Of a stretch of 64,000 bases of DNA, positions 21,839 through 32,135 are shown piece after piece (the first letter of the stretch is position 1; each line of letters opens with the position of its first letter). The translations under genes and the position numbers were made by a program. This DNA is from Pyropia haitanensis. Lineage: Eukaryota > Rhodophyta > Bangiophyceae > Bangiales > Bangiaceae. The DNA lies in the NCBI GenBank assembly GCA_008729055.1, contig SDUX01000004.1, positions 682,001 to 746,000 of the forward strand, given 5' to 3'. The notes under the pieces are model-generated. The model was not told the origin of the DNA, made no database searches, and saw nothing but the letters and a program-made list of their open reading frames with translations.

Positions 21839-24082
21839 CTACGCGGCGGCGCCGCCGCTGGCCGCTTGGGCGGCCAACCACTTTTGGTGCAGCTTGGCCT
21901 GCCGCTCCCGCGCCTTGGCCAGCCGTTTCCGCGCGGCCTTTGGCAGCTCCGCCCCCGCCGCGTCGGCCGTTGGCAGGCCGTCGGCGTCCCACGCGCTGTA
22001 CTTGCCCGCGTAGTCCCCCCCACGAAAGAGCTCTGCTGGTGGCACGCGGCCCGCCGCCAGCTCCGCCGCCGCCTTGGCCGCCGCCTCGGCCGCGCGCGCC
22101 GCCTTGGCCGCCTCCCGCGCCCGCTGCTCAGCGGCGAGGCGGGCGGCCTCGGCGGCCGCCTCCGCGGGGTCCACCAGCTTCCACAGCGACGCCCGCCCGT
22201 CGGGGCGGTCCTCCAGGCGCACCCCCAGCGGCGGCAGCACCGTATCCCGCACCTCGTCGCACGCAACGAGGATGCGCTTGATGGCCGCCGTCGCCGCGGC
22301 GCCGCCGTCGCCGCCGCCCCCCGCCGCGAGCGCCTCCCGCCCAGCGCCGCGGATGGTGTCGCGAAAGGAGCTCAGGGCGTCGAGGACGGGGGTGAGGACC
22401 GCCTCGGCAGACTCCCCCTCCCCATCGGCGGCGCCGTAGCCAAGCTCCTCCCCAGCGTCGGCGCCCAGCCCAAACACCCGCAACATGAACGTGACGTAGC
22501 GTGCGGCCGTGCGCACCGCGGGTGCGTTGACGCCGCCGCTACCGGGGGCACCCAAATAGGCCTTGACAGCCTTGACAAACCCCAAGATGGCCAAGAACGC
22601 GGCCGGGGTGTTGAAGTTGTCCTCGAGCGCCACCCGCACGGCGGTGCGGGTGGTGGCCAGCTCGGCCAAAAGCGACGACGCCGCGGCGGTCGGCCGGAGG
22701 CTGCCCGCTCCGTCGGCCGTCGACGGTGCCGCGGCGGTGGCGGCGGCCTCGCGCAGCGCAGCCTTGACGGTGCCAAAAAAGTCGACGAGCCCCCGGTCGA
22801 CGTTGACAACCTCTGCCAGCGCCGACTCTGCATACACCGTCGGCGCGTCGTAGCGGTGCTGCAAAAAGAAGAGGCGCAGCTGCCGCGACGACACGCGGCT
22901 CAGTACGGAGCCGATGCTGATAAAGTTCTTGAGCGACTTGGACATCTTGAGGCCGTCAATGTGCAAGTGACCCGTGTGGATAAAATAGTCGACCCACTGG
23001 GGGGACCCGTGGTACGCCTCCGCCTGCGCCAGCTCGTTATCGTGGTGGGGAAACTTGAGGTCTACCCCGCCCGAGTGGATGTCCACCTGCCCGCCCAGCT
23101 CCGCGGACGCCATCGCCGAGCACTCAATGTGCCAGCCTGGGCGGCCGGGGCCCCAGGGGGAGTCCCAGTACGGCTCCCCGGGGCGTGACGCCTTCCACAG
23201 CGCCCAGTCGGATGGGGACTTTTTCTCCGCCCCGCGCGCTGCTGCCGCCGCCGCCGCCGCCGCTTCTGCGTCAGCCGCAGTCCCCTCGGGCACGCCGGCA
23301 GACGCGGCGGGCAGGCCGTCGAGGCCGCCTTCCCCCTCGGCCAGGCGCGCCGCGTTGCCCGCCGAGCCCGGCTCGAGCTTGGCATAGTGGTGCCCCGCCG
23401 CCCGAAACGCGGCCACGTCAAAGTATACCGACCCGCCGGCGGCGTAGGCCATCCCCCGCTCCACAATCGTGGCGATGTAGGCAATGACGTCGGGCACGTA
23501 CTCGCTGACGCGGGTGACGAGGTCCGGCGGGCGGACGCCGAGGGCGCGCATGTCATCAAAGTAGGCAGCCTCGTAGCGGCGGGCGAGGTCCGCAAACGGC
23601 TCCCCCGCCTCGGCCGCCCGCTGGATGATCTTGTCGTCAATGTCCGTGACGTTCATCTGGAGGGTGACGTCGTAGCCAAAGTAGTCGGTCAGGATGCGGC
23701 GGAGGATGTCAAGCGACACGTAGTTGCTCGCGTGGCCCACGTGCGTCACATCATAGACGGTCGGGCCGCACGTGTACCACCGGACGGCGCGGCCGCGGCG
23801 GGGGCGGAACGGCTCCTTCTCGCCGGTCAGGCTGTTGAGGATGCGCAGGTTGTTGGCGGGGGCGTCTGTGGGGGTGGCGCCGGCGCCGGCGGTGGCAGCG
23901 CCGGCAGCGTGGCCCTTGACGCCGCCGCCGTCACGCGCCTCGCCCTGTGTCCAGGGGCACAGCCACGGGTACCGCTCCGTCCGGGGCGCGGCGGCAGCCG
24001 CGGGGGCGGATGTCGGGGGGGCAGCCGCCCCTGCCGGCGCGTCGACGGCGGCCCCGGGGGGGGCCTCCCCGGCGCCTGCCAT
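21839..24082 (-). CDS. CARS: Cysteinyl-tRNA synthetase
   Basis: Class I aminoacyl-tRNA synthetase charging tRNA-Cys; 747 residues, single exon, from ATG 24082. Residues 1-75 are an Ala/Pro-rich leader. The catalytic core begins RWYTCGPTVYDVTHVGH: Cys105 is the first zinc ligand and HVGH at 114-117 the HIGH signature. MNVTDIDDKI follows. Cys321 (WHIECSAMA), His346 and Glu350 complete the zinc site with spacing as in bacterial CysRS; KMSKS is at 379-383. A roughly 50-residue low-complexity insertion (about 238-288) sits inside the connective domain, as in eukaryotic cytosolic enzymes. The C-terminus is a Lys/Arg/Ala coiled coil. The leader could allow organelle import as well; not shown. Confidence 0.97.
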   Translation of the reverse strand: MAGAGEAPPGAAVDAPAGAAAPPTSAPAAAAAPRTERYPWLCPWTQGEARDGGGVKGHAAGAATAGAGATPTDAPANNLRILNSLTGEKEPFRPRRGRAVRWYTCGPTVYDVTHVGHASNYVSLDILRRILTDYFGYDVTLQMNVTDIDDKIIQRAAEAGEPFADLARRYEAAYFDDMRALGVRPPDLVTRVSEYVPDVIAYIATIVERGMAYAAGGSVYFDVAAFRAAGHHYAKLEPGSAGNAARLAEGEGGLDGLPAASAGVPEGTAADAEAAAAAAAAARGAEKKSPSDWALWKASRPGEPYWDSPWGPGRPGWHIECSAMASAELGGQVDIHSGGVDLKFPHHDNELAQAEAYHGSPQWVDYFIHTGHLHIDGLKMSKSLKNFISIGSVLSRVSSRQLRLFFLQHRYDAPTVYAESALAEVVNVDRGLVDFFGTVKAALREAAATAAAPSTADGAGSLRPTAAASSLLAELATTRTAVRVALEDNFNTPAAFLAILGFVKAVKAYLGAPGSGGVNAPAVRTAARYVTFMLRVFGLGADAGEELGYGAADGEGESAEAVLTPVLDALSSFRDTIRGAGREALAAGGGGDGGAAATAAIKRILVACDEVRDTVLPPLGVRLEDRPDGRASLWKLVDPAEAAAEAARLAAEQRAREAAKAARAAEAAAKAAAELAAGRVPPAELFRGGDYAGKYSAWDADGLPTADAAGAELPKAARKRLAKARERQAKLHQKWLAAQAASGGAAA

Positions 24083-25173
24083 GGCAGCGACAGCCGGCAC
24101 CAGCAGACGGATGGGATGGGGGACGGGGGGGACGGGGGCGTGGGAGGGAAGAGGGGGGGGAGCTTACCAGCGGGCGACGCGCGTGCGCCCGACGCGCAAT
24201 GCAGCTGCGCACCTCGAGTCCACGCCGGGGTCAGGATAGGGCCCAAGTAGAAGAAAGATACAGCCAAGAGCCGCCCCCCCGACACCCGCCGCGGCCAACG
24301 CGTTGTTGCCGCGCCGCCCACCCCCCCCCCCCGCCCGCAGCGCGATGACGACGGCCGCCGTCAGCGGCGCCCGCGACGCGACGGCGCGCTCAGCCAACGC
24401 AGCCCAATTCCAACGCGCGGCACAAGTCGACCTACCCAGTCGCCGTGTGCCACGCGTTTTATTTTCGTCGCGGAAAAAACGGCGACGGCGGGTTCAAGAC
24501 GGGAAACGGACCTCTTTCCCAAACGAGGCGGCGGGAGGGCCCCCCCACCTCTGCCCCGGCGCTCGCCCGCCCGCTTCCCGCCTGACGTCCCGCCCCCACG
24601 CTCCCTGCACGGTCGCCCTGGGTAGCGGCGCCGTGGCGCCACCCTTTGCGCCGTTGCGCCGCCGTCGCCGCCGCGGCAGTGCGCGCGCACCCGCAGCAGC
24701 AGCGGCGCGCACGGCGGGCGACAGCGGAAAACGAAAAGCCAGAGCCGCCACCCGCCGCGACCGGCCTCTGCCGCTGTGCCGGTACACGACGGGGGGAAAC
24801 AACCAACCAACAGAAAGACACCCCCCCTCCCGCTCCCCAGCCGAGCGACTTCCTCGTGACGCTCTCCACCAAAACAAGAACAAGGGCTGAGGGGGGGGAG
24901 GAACGGCGACGGCTTGTATGCACACGCGTCGTGCATCGTATCGCCGCACGTCCCCACCAACCCGACGTGCAGCAGGCCCTGCCACCCGTTTGGTTCGCGC
25001 CAATGTCATTCCGAGTAGGCCACGCTGCCCAACTCCACCACCCAACCCCCTGCGACGCGGCGGCAGCACGTCTTGGCAGCAGGCTGCGGCCCTACTCTTG
25101 GCATGCAGGGCCCCGCGGGGCTCCCCAGGCACGCCTTCGCCCACCGCCGCACTCCCCTCCCTCCATGGCCCTC
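24083..25173. other. Gene-free stretch upstream of CARS
   Basis: Should hold the CARS promoter. A 77-codon minus-strand frame at 24397-24164 encodes a short hydrophobic segment (ALGCIFLLLG) and stops 82 bases before the CARS start; it may be an upstream reading frame, but it has no recognisable homologue. Confidence 0.4.
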
Positions 25174-26048
25174 TCAATCCTCCTCCCCCACATCCGACGC
25201 CCACTCATCCGAGCTGCTGCTGCCGCCCCCCCCCCCAGGCCCAGCATCCCCCCTGCACCGCCCCACTTGACGACACCGCCACTGCCGCCATCCCCCCCCC
25301 CCACCCCACCCCCACCCGTGACGGCACGTGCTTGCCCGCGGCGGCGGGCCAACCATACGCCGCAGAGGGTGAGCGCGAGCAGCACCACCCCGCCCGCCGC
25401 TGCCGCCGCCAGCACCCACCCCACCGCCAAGGGTGCCGACACCGCGCCGCCGCCGCCGTTGGTCACGTCGTTCCGCATCACCGCCGGCGCCCACAGTGGA
25501 GTCACGGGAAACGGTAGTGGCGACAAGGGCGGTGCTGAGGCTAGCGAAAGGGAGGGCGGGGCCAGGAGGGGGGACCGCTCTGCGGCGGCGGCGGCCTCCC
25601 CTCCACCGCCGTCGACCCTGGCGCCGACGGCCGACAGCGGCAGTCGCGATGCAGCGGCGGGAGCGGCAACGCCAGCGCCCACGGCGGCGGAAACGACGAC
25701 AGCGACCGCAGTGGCGGTGGGCGATGCTCGCCGCTCGACCCGACGTGGCGGCGTGCCACGAATGGCGGGCAGGAGTCTTCCGCCCCGGCCGCCGCTGCCG
25801 CCACCGTCACCTCTGGCGCCGCCGCCACGACATGCCGGAAAGTGCCTTCTAGCAGTCGCGGGGGCCCTAGCCGTCGAGCTGCGCAGCGTCGCAGCATCGG
25901 TGGCGGTGTTGGCTGCTATGGCCACCGCCCCCACTCCCCCCCCCCGGCCAAACGCATCTGGCCGTCCCCGGTGCTGCTGTCGTCGGCGGCCCACCGGGGT
26001 CGACGGCGGTCCAGCAGCGGGCTGCCGTGGCGGGTCGCCCACCGACAT
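25174..26048 (-). CDS. Putative single-pass membrane protein, unknown (one frame break)
   Basis: About 291 residues from ATG 26048 (MSVGDPPRQPAAG). A hydrophobic stretch around TAVAVVVSAAVGAGV precedes an Ala/Ser/Pro-rich region with FPVTPLWAPAVMRNDV, then a clear membrane helix LAVGWVLAAAAAGGVVLLAL followed by a basic stop-transfer (LARRRGQAR). In the raw frame the tail then becomes Arg-rich; adding one G to the 11-base run at 25236-25226 (C run on the plus strand) gives a compact acidic tail GSSSSDEWASDVGEED and stop at 25174, which is far more protein-like. Type I topology with an acidic cytosolic tail is my reading. The true start may lie elsewhere. No family recognised. Confidence 0.48.
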
Positions 26049-27889
26049 GGCGTCAAGGGGCAGAGCGGGAGGGGTTCGAGGAGGAAAAGGGCGACAGAGG
26101 TGGGGAAGGGGGCGGTTGAGGCAGCCGCGGAGGAATCCGAGGCACAGTGGAGAAGGGAGCCGCGGTGGTGGTGGCGGGTTGCCGAGGGGAGAGAGGGGAA
26201 GGGCAAAGGCGGGTATGCGGGGGGAGTAGGAAGGGCGGCAGTGGCCGTCGGGCATGAGCGGGTGACGTGGGAAGGCAAGAGGGGACAAGCGGCTGGCGGT
26301 GAGGGCTGGCGGTGCGCCGTCGGAGGGCACCCGATCCCGTTTGAGATTGCTCCTACTGGGACCCACGAGGCCACCTACCACCAACGGTTTCGACCGCTGG
26401 AAGCGGAGCTTGGCAGTGCCCTCGTCGGCTTGCCTGCTCTCCCCCCCCGCTTACTGGGCTCCTCCCTCGCCGGGGAGAGGGGGGAGGGGAAGAGAGGGGA
26501 GAGGGTACCCTGAGAGGGGGGACGGGACTTGCCCCGCCCCACTTCCCCTCCTACAACCCCGCCCCCTCCCGCCCTGCTACGCACCCCATGCCTGTCGTCC
26601 AGTCCCATCGCCTGTGGTGGGGGCCTGTTGGCGGCACGCTGCGGGTCGCTCTCCCTCCCTCCTCCCCCTGTCGGTCTGGCCTGGCGGCAGGTGATGGACT
26701 GGCCCTCTCGCCGAGGCTGGTGCAGCGGGCGCGGCGCGGCTCTCGAGCCACCACGAAGGAAGTCGGGGAGAGGGGAAGGGGGGGCGCGCGCAGCGTCCGA
26801 ACACGGTGATCTGGGCGGCGCGATGAGGGTGTGAGGGGCGGTTCCGCGTGGAGCGTCAGTGCCGCGCGTGGTTGGGCAGAAATATTTTGGCGGCGGCGGC
26901 GGGAGCGGGACGGGGGGAGGGCGGCGGGGGGAGGGCGCGGAGGAGAGGGACAGCGACCACCCACCCTGGCACGAGGGAACGCTTCCTTCATGGGGGGCCC
27001 GCTGTCATCACGCCTTCCCCTCTCCGGAGCCGCCATCGCATTGCTGCGATCCTCTATCCGGGCGGCGCTCATTGGCGGCTGTCCCTGCCAGCGGATGGGA
27101 GCAACGAGCGGGGTCTGCTCGTCGACGGGGTCTCTGCTGGGCACGTAGGAGGCGAGGGCAGGCGAGGGCAGGCGACCTGGTCCGCGGAAGAGGTTCGTCT
27201 TGGTCGTGGCGCACCGTCACTTACTGGGAGAGTCCTTCTCTGTCCGTCTCTTTTTTTTTGAAAACTTCAGCACCAAGAAGAAACAGCTGTTAATCGGATG
27301 CAAGTACGGTTTCCAACGGAAACAAATACAGCGGCGTTGAATGACAAGTGCACTGTGTCAGCCGCGTGTGGTTGACATGGCTGGCCAGGCCCCGTCGTCC
27401 CGCGCCGCTCTCGATGCTGTGGCCATCGCTGCGGACGAGTTGGTCTCCGCCAGACGCACCACCGCTCCCACTTTGCTCCACCCGCCACCCACCGCTCGCC
27501 GCCTTCCTTTCAGGCCCGTCTGCTGGGCGGCGGCTGCCTCTTGCCCCCGCGTGTCCGTAGCGTCTTTTGTCAAGGACAACCAACGCTTGTTGACCGCGGC
27601 GCTCGCCTTTGCCTGTCACCGCACGCCCCTGCCCCTACTTTCCATTTGTCAGTGCCGTTCCATTTTTTCCCCCGCTGTGTCCCCTTGCCCGCTGCCGCCT
27701 ACCGCCGTCAGAGCCTGGGCGCGGGTCTTGTCCTCTCTGTGCCTTGCGGTGAGTTGTTCATTTTCAATTGCTGCGGTCGACACACCTGCGTGGTAGCGGC
27801 CGTGTGGGAACGCCGCTGTTGGGCGGCGGCGGTCGCTGCTGGGCGGCGGCGGTGGCAGCCGCAGCGGCGGCGGCGGTGGCGGTGGCGGC
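26049..27889. other. Gene-free stretch between divergent genes, ARL5 side
   Basis: GC-rich at 26049-27000, less so at 27230-27800 near ARL5. Contains TTTTTTTTT near 27250. Short open frames only; no supported gene. Confidence 0.4.
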
Positions 27890-28863
27890 ATGGGCAACTT
27901 GCTGTCCGTGTTATGGAGTCAAATTTCTGGCGTCAGGGAGGTCAAGGTACGCGCGTAGGAGACGGGGGAGGGACCATGCTGGAAGCGGAAGGCGGGCTCG
28001 TGCTTGGAGGGGGACTGCGATGATGTGCGCTCTTGGTGGGGGAGGCGGGAGGGCGTTGCGGGCCGATGGCTGTGGGTGGCGGTCCTTCGAGCGCTGCTGG
28101 TCGTGGTGCCCCACGAAGGAACGCACCTGGCGTGGCCTCGACGCTGCGACGGTGCCCATCACGGCTTTGTGGTGCTTGGGGGTCGGCCTTGCTCAATGTT
28201 TCTGACGCGCCTCTGTCCACCACCTTGTCCAGGCGCTTGTTGGCCCCCGTTCTCTGCTGTTTCGCCATTCCCCTCTCCTCACCCATGGCTGACTTGCACC
28301 GTTGCTGTCTCATGCCCTGTATTTCCCTCCTTTTCCCTCCCACCGCACCACCAGATCTGTATGCTTGGCCTCGATGGCGCCGGCAAGACCACCCTCCTCT
28401 ACGCCCTCCACCTGGGCACCCCCGTCGCGACGCACCCCACCATTGGCTCCAACGTTGAGGAGCTGACCCGCGGCGCCCTGCGGCTGCGCGTCTGGGACTT
28501 GGGCGGCCAGGCGTCGCTGCGGCCGTCGTGGCGGGCCTACTTTGACCACACCGCCGCGGTCATCATGGTCGTCGACGCGGCGGACCCGGGGCGGTTTGGC
28601 GTCGCCGCCGCGGAGCTAGCGGGCGTCCTCGCCGCGGAGGAGCTGGCCGACGCGGCGCTGCTCGTGTACGCAAACAAGCAGGACGTGGGGGGGGCGGTGG
28701 GCGTCGAGGGCGTGGCCGACGCGCTGGGCCTGGCCGCGCTCCCAGGGGGGGGGAGGGAGGAGTCGGCGGCCGCCCGTGGCACATCCAGGGGTGCTCCGCG
28801 TTGACGCGGGAAGGTATTGGCGGCGGGATTGACTGGATTGTGTCTCAGGTGGGGGGGAAATAA
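27890..28863 (+). CDS. ARL5: ARL5-type Arf-like small GTPase (two exons, one frame break)
   Basis: Golgi Arf-like GTPase. Exon 1, 27890-27946, encodes [19 protein letters not shown]; Gly2 fits N-myristoylation. A GTACGC donor and CACCAG acceptor join it to exon 2 at 28355 (phase 0). Motifs: GLDGAGKTT (G1), PTIGSNVEE (switch I, the ARL5-type wording), [13 protein letters not shown] (switch II with Gln retained), NKQD (G4). In the raw frame a 9-base G run at 28745-28753 diverts the end to a premature stop at 28804; adding one G gives [20 protein letters not shown], the expected G5 and C-terminal helix, ending 28863. The corrected protein is 188 residues, normal for ARL5. Family by motif, strong. 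Confidence 0.92.
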
Positions 28864-29937
28864 CTGTGTGGGGGGGGGGCGGTGCGGTGACAAGACGGGC
28901 GGGCGGGCGTGGGGGGAGGTTTCTGTACAATGATGTTTTTTTGAGGGGGGGGAGGCGGAGGAGGTGGCTCGCGGGGCCGCGTCGTCGAGCGCTTGTTTCT
29001 TCTTCCATTTTGTTCAAGTGCGGGGCGGGGTGAGCGGCGCAGCCGCCGGCTGAAGCAGTCCGGGGCAGACGCAACCCGGGTTGACAGGCGTGGTGCACGC
29101 GAGCGGTCGTCGGCGCCGACCGCCCAAGGTCGTCGGTTCGGCACGCCGCCCCAGGGTCTGGCGGCCGGTGCCGCCGCGGATGGCCTACGCGGGTGCCGCC
29201 CCCTCGATTGCGTGGGAGGAGGCGGACCACCGCGCCGCGTCGCGACGCGGAGGGGCTGCCCGGCCAACGTGAAGGCCTGGTGCTGCAGGACGAGGCCGCC
29301 ACGTCAACGCGGCGCCGCGGCCGGGCGCGGCCGTTGCGGTCGCCGCCGCCGCCGCCGCTGCCCTCGTCGCGCCGCGGCAGTCTCCCCCCCGTGGTAGCGG
29401 CCGCGCGGCGGAGGGTTTCTTCCGGCCAGGCCTGGTGGAAGCGGAGGCGACACGCGTGCAGCGGTGTTCCCTCTACCCCCACCCGCTCCCTTTTGCCACC
29501 GCCTGCCCTGTTTCCTGTCGCGCGCGTCTGCTGCGCCAGCGGGGGGACGTCTGGTGACGGGGGTGTGTCCCCGCCATCCCATCCACGCGCCCTGCCGGCG
29601 GGGGCGACGAGTGGGGGTTGACCGCCCCGTAGTGGCAGCCGCGGCCACGCCCGGAGCTCTCCCCCTCCGCCACAGCACCTTCACCGCCCTCCCGCCCGCG
29701 GCGGGCACACCCAGACCAACGATAAAGGGGGCGGGACCGCACGGCGGCAGCCCCCCCGTCATGGCGTACTCCTTGGCGCACCACCCCCCGCCGGTGCCGG
29801 CGGCGGGGCCCGTCCTCACACCCCGCCGTCGTGTCCGTCTTCTCGACTGCCTCCCCCTTCCCCCACGTCCCCTGCCCCGCCCCCCCCTGCTCCCCGCCCC
29901 CCCCTCCCGCCCACGTCCCACCCCCCCCCCCAGGCGC
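28864..29937. other. Gene-free stretch between convergent ARL5 and RING gene
   Basis: GC-rich 3' flanks of two genes. No motif-bearing frame, repeat or RNA signal seen. Confidence 0.4.
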
Positions 29938-31446
29938 TCATACCGACACGGGCACGCCGCGCGGGTGTGGCCGACCGCCCCCCCCCACCCCCCCCCCCCC
30001 TTCGGAAGAGCAGGTCGACGCGGCCGACGATGGCGGCGGCGACAGCGACGTGCAGCCGCCGACCGACGAAGACGCGGCAAACCCGCCGGCCGACGACGGC
30101 GGCGCCGACGATGGCGGCGCGTAGCCGCCGGCCGACGACGACGGCGGCGCCGCGCCGCCAATGGTGGAGGACGAGGCGCCCGCCCCCGCCGCGGCGGCCG
30201 CGGCGCTGCCCCAGATGGAGGCCGCCTCGGCCGCCGTTGTGGCCGCCGCGGTGGCGGCGGCGGCGGTCGCAGCGTCCCCACTGCTGCCATCAACGGCGTG
30301 CCGGCCGGCCGCCACCAACACCTCGGTCAAGTCCGTGGCGGGTGCGGCGGCCGAGGCAGCGGCGGCAGCGCCTCCCCCCCCTCCGCCGCCACCGCCGCCG
30401 CCGCCACCGCCGCCGCCGCCGCCCGTGTCTTCCCCTGTGAACGGCGGCAAAGGGGACCCGCCGCCAGCGACGGCAGCGGCGGCGCTGCCCCCCCCCTCGT
30501 CCCCCCCCACGCCTCGCCTCCTCTTGCCACGGCGACGCCTGGCCGGCGCCCCCCCCCCAACCCCCCCTCCTCCCCCCGGTGGCGGCGGCGGCGGCGGCGG
30601 CGGTGGCGGGGCGGCGTCCCCCCCGCCCCCCCCCCCCCCCGCCCCTCCCCCCGCCGACCGCGCGGCCGGCGGCGGCGGCGGCGACGGCGGCGGCAGCGCC
30701 GGCGACACGCGGCGGACGCCAAACTGCCCCGAGCGCGCCTTGCAGCACGGGCAGACGCTCTTAACCTTTAGCCACCGCCGCACGCACGCGGCGTGGTAGG
30801 CGTGGCCACACCCGAGCAGCAGCCACCGCGTGTCGGCAGAGGACGCCGCGTCCTCGAGGCACACGGCGCAGATGGTGGTGGGGGGGACCCGGGGGGGGGG
30901 ACGCCCGTGGTGCGCGCCGCCGCCGCCGCCGCTGCGCCCGCCGCCGGGGGGGGGGGTACCCCCGCCGGGGGGGGCTTGCTCGCCGACGCCCATCGGGGCG
31001 TGGGGGGGGCGGGCGCGGCGTGGGGGGGCCGGGCAGGGGGGGGGGGGGGCTCGGCGACGGCGAGTCGGCCGTCGCGGCCGCCGCGCCCGACGGCGGCGGC
31101 CGCGCCGCGCCGTCGGCGGCCGCGTCGCCCGCGGCGGCCGGGGTCGCCTCGCGGGCGGCGTCTGCGTCCCCCCCCCCCCGGCGCGGTCGGTGGCGTCGGC
31201 GGCAGCGGCGGCACCCCCCCCCCCCCCGGCGGCCGCCTCGTCCCCCCCGTAGCCTTCCCAGGCCCCCTCGCCCCCCTCCCCCCCCACCCCCCCCTCCTCC
31301 TCCATCCCCGCCCAGTAAACGCGGTCCCGCGCGGCGGCGATCGTCGCGACCGCCGCCTTGACGCCCCGCCGCGCGACAACGTACACGACCTTGAGCGCCA
31401 GCCGCAGCGCGAGGACGATGAGCACCACCACCGTCAGGGCGGCCAT
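29938..31446 (-). CDS. Membrane-anchored RING-H2 E3 ubiquitin ligase (core)
   Basis: The ATG at 31446 opens directly into a membrane helix (MAALTVVVLIVLALRLALKV). About 150 codons later comes a complete RING-H2 finger: CAVC, then CGHAYHAACVRRW and CPCC (C-x2-C, C-x-H-x2-H-x2-C, C-x2-C), which should bind two zincs and recruit an E2 enzyme. Downstream is a long low-complexity tail with poly-Gly and poly-Pro tracts, DLTEVLVAAGRHAVDGS and a Ser-rich end. Between helix and RING the raw frame becomes Arg/Pro-rich while another frame reads DADAAREATPAAAGDAAAD, suggesting compensating homopolymer errors. The protein probably starts further upstream (next entry). RING identity sure; ends unsure. Confidence 0.8.
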   Translation of the reverse strand: MAALTVVVLIVLALRLALKVVYVVARRGVKAAVATIAAARDRVYWAGMEEEGGVGGEGGEGAWEGYGGDEAAAGGGGGAAAAADATDRAGGGGTQTPPARRPRPPRATRPPTARRGRRRRARRPRRPTRRRRAPPPPCPAPPRRARPPHAPMGVGEQAPPGGGTPPPGGGRSGGGGGAHHGRPPPRVPPTTICAVCLEDAASSADTRWLLLGCGHAYHAACVRRWLKVKSVCPCCKARSGQFGVRRVSPALPPPSPPPPPAARSAGGGAGGGGGGGDAAPPPPPPPPPPPGGGGGVGGGAPARRRRGKRRRGVGGDEGGGSAAAAVAGGGSPLPPFTGEDTGGGGGGGGGGGGGGGGGGAAAAASAAAPATDLTEVLVAAGRHAVDGSSGDAATAAAATAAATTAAEAASIWGSAAAAAAGAGASSSTIGGAAPPSSSAGGYAPPSSAPPSSAGGFAASSSVGGCTSLSPPPSSAASTCSSEGGGGVGGGGRPHPRGVPVSV

Positions 31447-31589
31447 TTGCAAGTGCCACGCGCCGACGAGGAGCGCGCGGCGGACGCTCACGCGGGGGCG
31501 CCGGGGGGGGGGGGGGGGGGGGGCGCCGCGGCGGGGGGGGGGCCCACCACCGGGGGGGGGGGGACGCGTGCCGGCCGCGGCGGCCTCCC

Positions 31590-31638
<49 letters not shown>

Positions 31639-32135
31639 GGCCACCGCGGCCGCCGCCGCCGCCGCCACGGCCGCCGCTGCCGCCGCCACGAGCGGGCCCG
31701 CCGCCGCCCCCCCCCCCTCCTAAACCGCGACCGCCCCCCCCTTCCCCCAATATGCTACTCCCGCCACCCAGGGTGCCGCCGCTGATGCCGCCGCTGCCGC
31801 CAACAGACACGGACTGGCCGCCGCCCGAGGCGCTGTCCCCCCCCCCCCCGCCCCCCCGTCAAGCCCGCCGCTGTCCCCCCCCCCCCCGCCCCCCCCCCTC
31901 CCCCTTCCCCCTCCCGCGCCGCCACCGCCGCCGCTGCCGCTGCCGCTGCCGCTGCCGCTGCCGCCGCCGCCACCCCCCCCCCCCCGCGTTCACACCCCGC
32001 GACGCCCGTCCCCACCGACGGCAGCGTCCCCGCCGAGCCGTACAGCCCCGCGGTGGAGGAGGCGGCGGTCGCCACCGACGGCGGCGGCCGCGGGTAGGGG
32101 GTGGACGGGGGGGTGCCCCCCGACGAGGTGCGCAT
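31447..32135 (-). other. Probable N-terminal coding extension of the RING-H2 gene, broken at homopolymers
   Basis: From ATG 32135 one frame reads MRTSSGGTPPSTPYPRPPP then SVATAASSTAGLYGSAG, and after long G/C runs other frames continue in similar style (GSGSGSGSG, DSASGGGQSVSVGGSGG, SSILGEGG) up to VSVRRALLVGAWHLQ, which abuts the membrane helix of the RING core. Each step needs extra bases in runs of 10 or more. This would give a Ser/Gly-rich N-terminal domain before the anchor. Inference from composition only. Confidence 0.35.

Noticed and set aside
24164..24397. Alternative first exon of CARS joined through a GTAAGC donor at 24167
   Set aside because: The only nearby acceptor (GGCAG at the CARS start) gives the wrong phase, so the splice would shift CARS out of frame.
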